DNA from: Streptomyces sp. SLBN-118
Lineage (GTDB): Bacteria; Actinomycetota; Actinomycetes; Streptomycetales; Streptomycetaceae
Reading direction: 5' to 3'
NCBI RefSeq assembly: GCF_006715635.1
Contig: NZ_VFNP01000001.1
Span: 3,906,001 to 3,970,000, forward strand
Length of the DNA stretch: 64,000 bases
Part shown: positions 60,827-64,000 of the stretch, one piece after another
Layout of the letters: each line of letters opens with the position of its first letter
Position numbering within the stretch: the stretch's first letter is position 1
Made by a program: the position numbers and the translations under genes
The notes under the pieces: generated by a model
What the model saw: only the letters and a program-made list of their open reading frames with translations
Told to the model about the DNA's origin: nothing
Databases searched by the model: none

Positions 60827-61953
60827 TGGACTTCACCCCCACCCAGGAGCAGGCGGCCGCCCGGGACCTGGCAGCGCGGATATTCGGCGATCTCTCCACG
60901 CACGAGCGGCTGGTTTCCGCCGGGACCGGTACGGACTCGGAGTTGTCGAAGGCGCTGTGTTCGGCAGGCCTTGTGGGGGCCACAGAGGACATCGGTCTGC
61001 TCGGTCTTGTGTTGCTCCTGGAGGAGCAGGGGCGGACCACCGCTCAGGTGCCCTTCGCCGCGACCTGTGTCTACGGAGTGCTGGCGGTGGCCACGCACGG
61101 CACGGACGAGCAGCGGACCAGGCTGCTGCCCCCGCTGCGCGACGGCACGGCCGTGGCGACCGGGGCGTTCCCGGCACACGGCGGCATACGGGTCTCCGCC
61201 TCGGGTCTGCTGAGCGGTACGGCGCCGCTCGTGCCCTGGCTGCGGGACGCCACGCATGTGCTGGTGCCGGACGCCGACCGCGCGCTGTGGCTCGTGCGGA
61301 CCGCGGAGGCCGAGGTGTCGGACGTGGAGACCACGGCGCCCTGGGCGGCGGGACGGCTCGTGCTGTCGGGCACACCGGGCGAGCGGCTGGGCGGGCCAGG
61401 TGCGTACGAGTCCGTGCTCGCTCTGGGCCGTACCGCGTTCGCGGGACTGCAGGCCGGGGTGTGTGCGGGCTCGCTCGCCCGGGCCGTCGAACACACCTCG
61501 GCCCGCGAGCAGTTCGGTCGTCCGCTCTCCACCAACCAGGGCGTACTGCTGCGCGCCGCCGACGCGTACATGGACACCGAGGCGATACGGGTCACGGCGT
61601 ACGAGGCCGCCTGGAGACAGGACGAGGGGCTCGAAGCGGCCGCCGAAGTGCTGACCGCCGCCTGGTGGGCCTCCGAGGCCGGCAGGCGCGTCGTCCATGC
61701 CGGGCAGCATCTGCACGGCGGGACCGGTGCCGACCTGGATCATCCCGTCCACCGGCACTTCCTGTGGGGCCGCCAGTTGGACGCCTACCTCGGCTCCGGT
61801 CCCGAACTCCTCGCCGAACTCGGCCGGTTGCTCGCACGGGAGCCCATACCCGCGCACGAGCCCGTACCCGCGCACGAGCCCGTACCCGCGCACGAGCCCG
61901 TACCCGCGCACGCGCCGGTACCCGCAAAGGAGCCCCTACGTGAAAGCCGGTGA
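60826..61953 (+). CDS. Acyl-CoA dehydrogenase, FadE28/ChsE1-like, with repeat tail
   Basis: A 375-residue acyl-CoA dehydrogenase with a degenerate N-terminal half (ARDLAARIFGDLSTHERLVS) and a recognisable C-terminal domain (ARAVEHTSAREQFGRPLSTN, VHAGQHLHGGTGADLDHPVH, HFLWGRQLDAYLGSGPELL). This corresponds to ChsE1-type subunits which lack part of the active site and work only with ChsE2. The last 35 residues are an unusual tail of EPxPAH hexapeptides (EPIPAHEPVPAHEPVPAH and on), absent from the family as I know it. Its end overlaps the next gene by 14 bases. Confidence 0.87.
   Translation: MDFTPTQEQAAARDLAARIFGDLSTHERLVSAGTGTDSELSKALCSAGLVGATEDIGLLGLVLLLEEQGRTTAQVPFAATCVYGVLAVATHGTDEQRTRLLPPLRDGTAVATGAFPAHGGIRVSASGLLSGTAPLVPWLRDATHVLVPDADRALWLVRTAEAEVSDVETTAPWAAGRLVLSGTPGERLGGPGAYESVLALGRTAFAGLQAGVCAGSLARAVEHTSAREQFGRPLSTNQGVLLRAADAYMDTEAIRVTAYEAAWRQDEGLEAAAEVLTAAWWASEAGRRVVHAGQHLHGGTGADLDHPVHRHFLWGRQLDAYLGSGPELLAELGRLLAREPIPAHEPVPAHEPVPAHEPVPAHAPVPAKEPLRESR
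61840..61932. repeat. 18-base tandem repeat at the 3' end of the ChsE1-like gene
   Basis: The unit GAGCCCGTACCCGCGCAC occurs about five times in tandem. The first copy has ATA in place of GTA and the last two are degenerate (GCGCCGGTACCCGCAAAG). It encodes a Glu-Pro-Val-Pro-Ala-His ladder at the C-terminus. The last copy ends at the ribosome binding site AAAGGAG of the next gene. Confidence 0.92.
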
Positions 61954-62341
61954 CGAACTCCCGCCGCTGACCATCCCCATCACCCGCACCCTGATCGTCG
62001 CCGGGGCCGTGGCCTCACGCGACTACCAGGACGTGCATCACGACACGGAGCTCGCGAAGGAGAAGGGGTCCCCGGACATCTTCATGAACATCCTGACGAC
62101 CAACGGGCTGGTCGGGCGGTACATCACCGACTGCTTCGGCGAGCGTGCCGTGATCCGGAAGGTCGCCATCCGGCTCGGCGCGCCCAACTACCCGGGGGAC
62201 ACGATGGTGCTGAGCGGCACGGTCACCTCCGTCGAGGGCGGCATCGCCGGCGTACGAGTCGTCGGCGCCAACAGCATCGGCGACCACGTCACCGGCTCGG
62301 TGACGGTGAGCCTCGCACCGAGCCCGGAGGGCGCCGTATGA
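61940..62341 (+). CDS. MaoC-family hydratase, ChsH1-like
   Basis: A 133-residue single hot-dog domain. It opens VKAGDELPPLTIPITRTLIV, with AGAVASRDYQDVHHDTELAK carrying the catalytic Asp and His of the R-specific hydratase motif and SPDIFMNILTTNGLVGRYIT. This is the active partner of the ChsH2-like protein. GTG 61940 with AAAGGAG 7 bases upstream is the start, inside the end of the previous gene. Its stop overlaps the thiolase start (ATGA). Confidence 0.92.
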   Translation: MKAGDELPPLTIPITRTLIVAGAVASRDYQDVHHDTELAKEKGSPDIFMNILTTNGLVGRYITDCFGERAVIRKVAIRLGAPNYPGDTMVLSGTVTSVEGGIAGVRVVGANSIGDHVTGSVTVSLAPSPEGAV

Positions 62342-63504
62342 GCATCCGCAGCCGGGACACGCTCGGGGGCAGGGCGGCCGTCGTGGGCATCGGGGCGACC
62401 GAGTTCTCCAAGGACTCCGGCCGCAGCGAACTGAAGCTGGCCGTCGAGGCGGTGCACGCCGCACTCGACGATGCGGGCCTGTCCCCCGCCGACGTCGACG
62501 GCCTGGTGACCTTCACCATGGACACCAGCCCGGAGATCACCGTCGCCCAGGCGGCGGGCATCGGCGAGCTGTCCTTCTTCTCCCGTATCCACTACGGCGG
62601 GGGCGCGGCCTGCGCCACCGTTCAGCAGGCGGCCCTCGCCGTTGCCTCCAAGATCGCCGAAGTCGTCGTCTGCTACCGGGCGTTCAACGAACGGTCGGGC
62701 CGGCGCTTCGGCTCCGGAGTACAGCATCGCGAGCCGTCCGCCGAAGGCACGGCGCTCGGCTGGAACCTCCCCTTCGGGCTGCTCACCCCCGCCTCCTGGG
62801 TCGCGATGGCCGCGCAGCGCTATCTGCACACCTACGGGCTGACGCCCGACGCGTTCGGCCATGTCGCCGTCACCGGCCGCCGTCACGCGGCGAACAACCC
62901 CGCCGCGTACTTCTACGGGAAGCCGATCACACTCGCCGACCACGCCGCATCGCGCTGGATCGTCGAGCCGCTGCGTCTGCTGGACTGCTGCCAGGAGACC
63001 GACGGCGGACAGGCGATCGTCGTCACCAGCACCGAGCGGGCCCGTGATCTGCGGCAGCCTCCGGCGGTGATCGTCGCGGCCGCACAGGGTGCGGGCCGGG
63101 CTCAGGAGCAGATGACCAGCTTCTACCGGGACGACCTCACCGGCCTGCCCGAGATGGGGGTTGTCGCGCGGCAGCTCTGGGCGACGTCCGGGCTGGCCCC
63201 CGGCGATATCGATGTCGGCATTATTTATGACCATTTCACCCCGTTTGTTCTGATGCAGTTGGAGGAGTTCGGGTTCTGCGAGCCGGGCGAGGCCGCGGAG
63301 TTCGTGGCCGCGGACGCGCTGCCTCTCAACACCCATGGCGGACAGCTCGGCGAGGCGTATCTGCACGGGATGAACGGCATCGCGGAGGCGGTCAGACAGC
63401 TGCGCGGCACCTCGGTGAACCAGATATCCGGCGCGTCCAGGGCGCTGGTCACCGCGGGCACCGGCGTCCCCACATCCGGGCTCGTCCTGGGTGCGGACGG
63501 CTGA
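62338..63504 (+). CDS. Thiolase-like lipid-transfer protein, Ltp2-type aldolase
   Basis: A 388-residue thiolase-fold protein. It has AVVGIGATEFSKDSGRSELK, HYGGGAACATVQQAALAVAS with Cys-Ala-Thr in the nucleophile loop, the later DHFTPFVLMQLEEFGFC (replaces the thiolase His/Cys region) and THGGQLGEAYLHGMNGIAEA. Such SCP-x thiolase relatives include Ltp2, the retro-aldolase that removes the last two carbons of the cholesterol side chain as propionyl-CoA. It is the last gene of the operon and is followed by terminator hairpins. Confidence 0.9.
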   Translation: MSIRSRDTLGGRAAVVGIGATEFSKDSGRSELKLAVEAVHAALDDAGLSPADVDGLVTFTMDTSPEITVAQAAGIGELSFFSRIHYGGGAACATVQQAALAVASKIAEVVVCYRAFNERSGRRFGSGVQHREPSAEGTALGWNLPFGLLTPASWVAMAAQRYLHTYGLTPDAFGHVAVTGRRHAANNPAAYFYGKPITLADHAASRWIVEPLRLLDCCQETDGGQAIVVTSTERARDLRQPPAVIVAAAQGAGRAQEQMTSFYRDDLTGLPEMGVVARQLWATSGLAPGDIDVGIIYDHFTPFVLMQLEEFGFCEPGEAAEFVAADALPLNTHGGQLGEAYLHGMNGIAEAVRQLRGTSVNQISGASRALVTAGTGVPTSGLVLGADG

Positions 63505-63541
63505 CACCCTCAGGGGGTGTCCTCCACCTTCAGGAGGTGGG
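63504..63541. terminator. Double hairpin after the acyl-CoA operon
   Basis: Two short stems follow the stop codon directly: ACACCC-N5-GGGTGT at 63504-63520 and CCACCT-N5-AGGTGG at 63524-63540. They are GC-rich and without a T-tract. Confidence 0.6.
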
Positions 63542-63630
63542 GGCAGCACCACCCGTACAACCTGAGGCGGACACCGCTTCGGGACCTGGGGCCGATCCGC
63601 GACGGTAGTGCCGACTCCTAGCGTGGAGCT

Positions 63631-64000
63631 ATGACCACGCCAGTCTGCACAAGCGCTTCGAAGGCCGCCGCACCGGCGGCCTCGTACACGCCGAACGCGC
63701 GCTATGCGACCTACTCATCGTTTTCGTCGTACGTACGGGCGCGGGGGCCCGTGCTGCTGCGAACCGCCCGCTCGCTCACCGCGAACCCGAGCGACGCCGA
63801 GGACCTGCTGCAGACCGCGCTCACGAAGACGTATGTCGCGTGGGAGCGGATCGAGGACCACCGGGCGCTCGACGGCTATGTCCGCCGCGCGCTGCTCAAC
63901 ACCCGCACCTCGCAGTGGCGCAAGCGCAAGGTCGACGAGTTCGCGTGCGAGGAACTGCCCGAGCCGGAGATTGTGCCCGCGCCCGATCCTGCCGAGCAGC
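63631..64000 (+). CDS. SigE-family RNA polymerase sigma factor, 5' part
   Basis: The ATG at 63631 (TGGAGCT in front) opens a frame that runs off the window, 123 codons. It encodes a basic/Ala-rich start then the group IV sigma region 2 (FSSYVRARGPVLLRTARSLT, SDAEDLLQTALTKTYVAWER with the DAED-LQ-T core, and YVRRALLNTRTSQWRKRK). This matches the SigE-family (SCO4005-type) ECF-like sigma factors of Streptomyces, which have no adjacent anti-sigma gene here. Region 4 is outside the window. It is separate from the steroid operon by a terminator and 90 bases. Confidence 0.9.
   Translation, partial: MTTPVCTSASKAAAPAASYTPNARYATYSSFSSYVRARGPVLLRTARSLTANPSDAEDLLQTALTKTYVAWERIEDHRALDGYVRRALLNTRTSQWRKRKVDEFACEELPEPEIVPAPDPAEQ

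Overview
The window is high-GC actinobacterial chromosome and almost certainly Streptomyces. Coding density and GC are high, GTG starts are frequent, and many genes are coupled by ATGA or GTGA overlaps. It carries Streptomyces-specific or typical genes: ssgA, DUF5326, the fused cydCD, and the DtpA/CopCD/PCuAC/Sco copper operon. Gene order (ssgR-ssgA, thiC, hisC-cydAB-cydCD, kptA, serS-pheA-dtpA, pepP, htrA-like) matches, from memory, the S. coelicolor core region around SCO3920-SCO4005. That region lies near oriC, which fits the parS site and DnaA boxes seen here.

Layout. (1) 1-5.9 kb: the 5' end of a LysR gene, a coupled cystathionine gamma-lyase/low-Mr phosphatase pair, a holin-like membrane protein, cupin, DUF5326, a decayed ssgR next to an intact ssgA, and a YibE/F-type membrane protein. 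(2) 6-12.9 kb: a TPP riboswitch with thiC, a membrane protein, a metallophosphoesterase, a LacI regulator and hisC. (3) 12.9-20.7 kb: a broken cyclophilin-like gene, a perfect Rex operator, cydA-cydB-cydCD (parS overlaps the cydCD start) and a secreted M23 peptidase. (4) 20.7-31.7 kb: HAD hydrolase, LLM oxidoreductase, KptA, a MerR regulator, a coupled three-gene lipid-type operon (M24 peptidase, EphD-like hydrolase/SDR fusion, ferritin-like hydrolase), then two tandem ABC-2 type export modules. (5) 31.9-36.7 kb: an HTH/coiled-coil protein, tRNA-Ser(GCT), HAD hydrolase, serS, a DnaA-box cluster and pheA. (6) 36.8-42.8 kb: copper trafficking genes dtpA, copCD, PCuAC, sco and ycnI. (7) 43-53.3 kb: two RsbW-like ATPases, pepP, a PP2C-type phosphatase, a prim-pol protein, a secreted protein, DUF5926, GDPD and an HtrA-like protease.

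(8) 53.4-58.7 kb is the accessory part. It starts at tRNA-Ser(TGA) and holds a lipoprotein, an SDR gene fragment, an unrecognised membrane-anchored protein, a compact MerR-controlled cassette of three overlapping genes, a second prim-pol gene and a 40-codon ORF framed by a ribosome binding site and a hairpin. (9) 58.7-63.5 kb is a five-gene overlapping operon with the content of the mycobacterial igr (cholesterol side-chain) operon: acyl-CoA dehydrogenase, MaoC/DUF35, acyl-CoA dehydrogenase, MaoC, thiolase-like aldolase. (10) The window ends in a SigE-family sigma factor gene.

The strongest oddities are the ssgR pseudogene beside intact ssgA, the pseudogene upstream of cydA, the parS/cydCD start overlap, the serS-pheA DnaA-box cluster, the MerR cassette without obvious metal enzymes, and the hexapeptide-repeat tail on the second acyl-CoA dehydrogenase. 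I see no wholly new multi-gene defence or biosynthetic system. The MerR cassette and the 238-residue protein are the least explained pieces.
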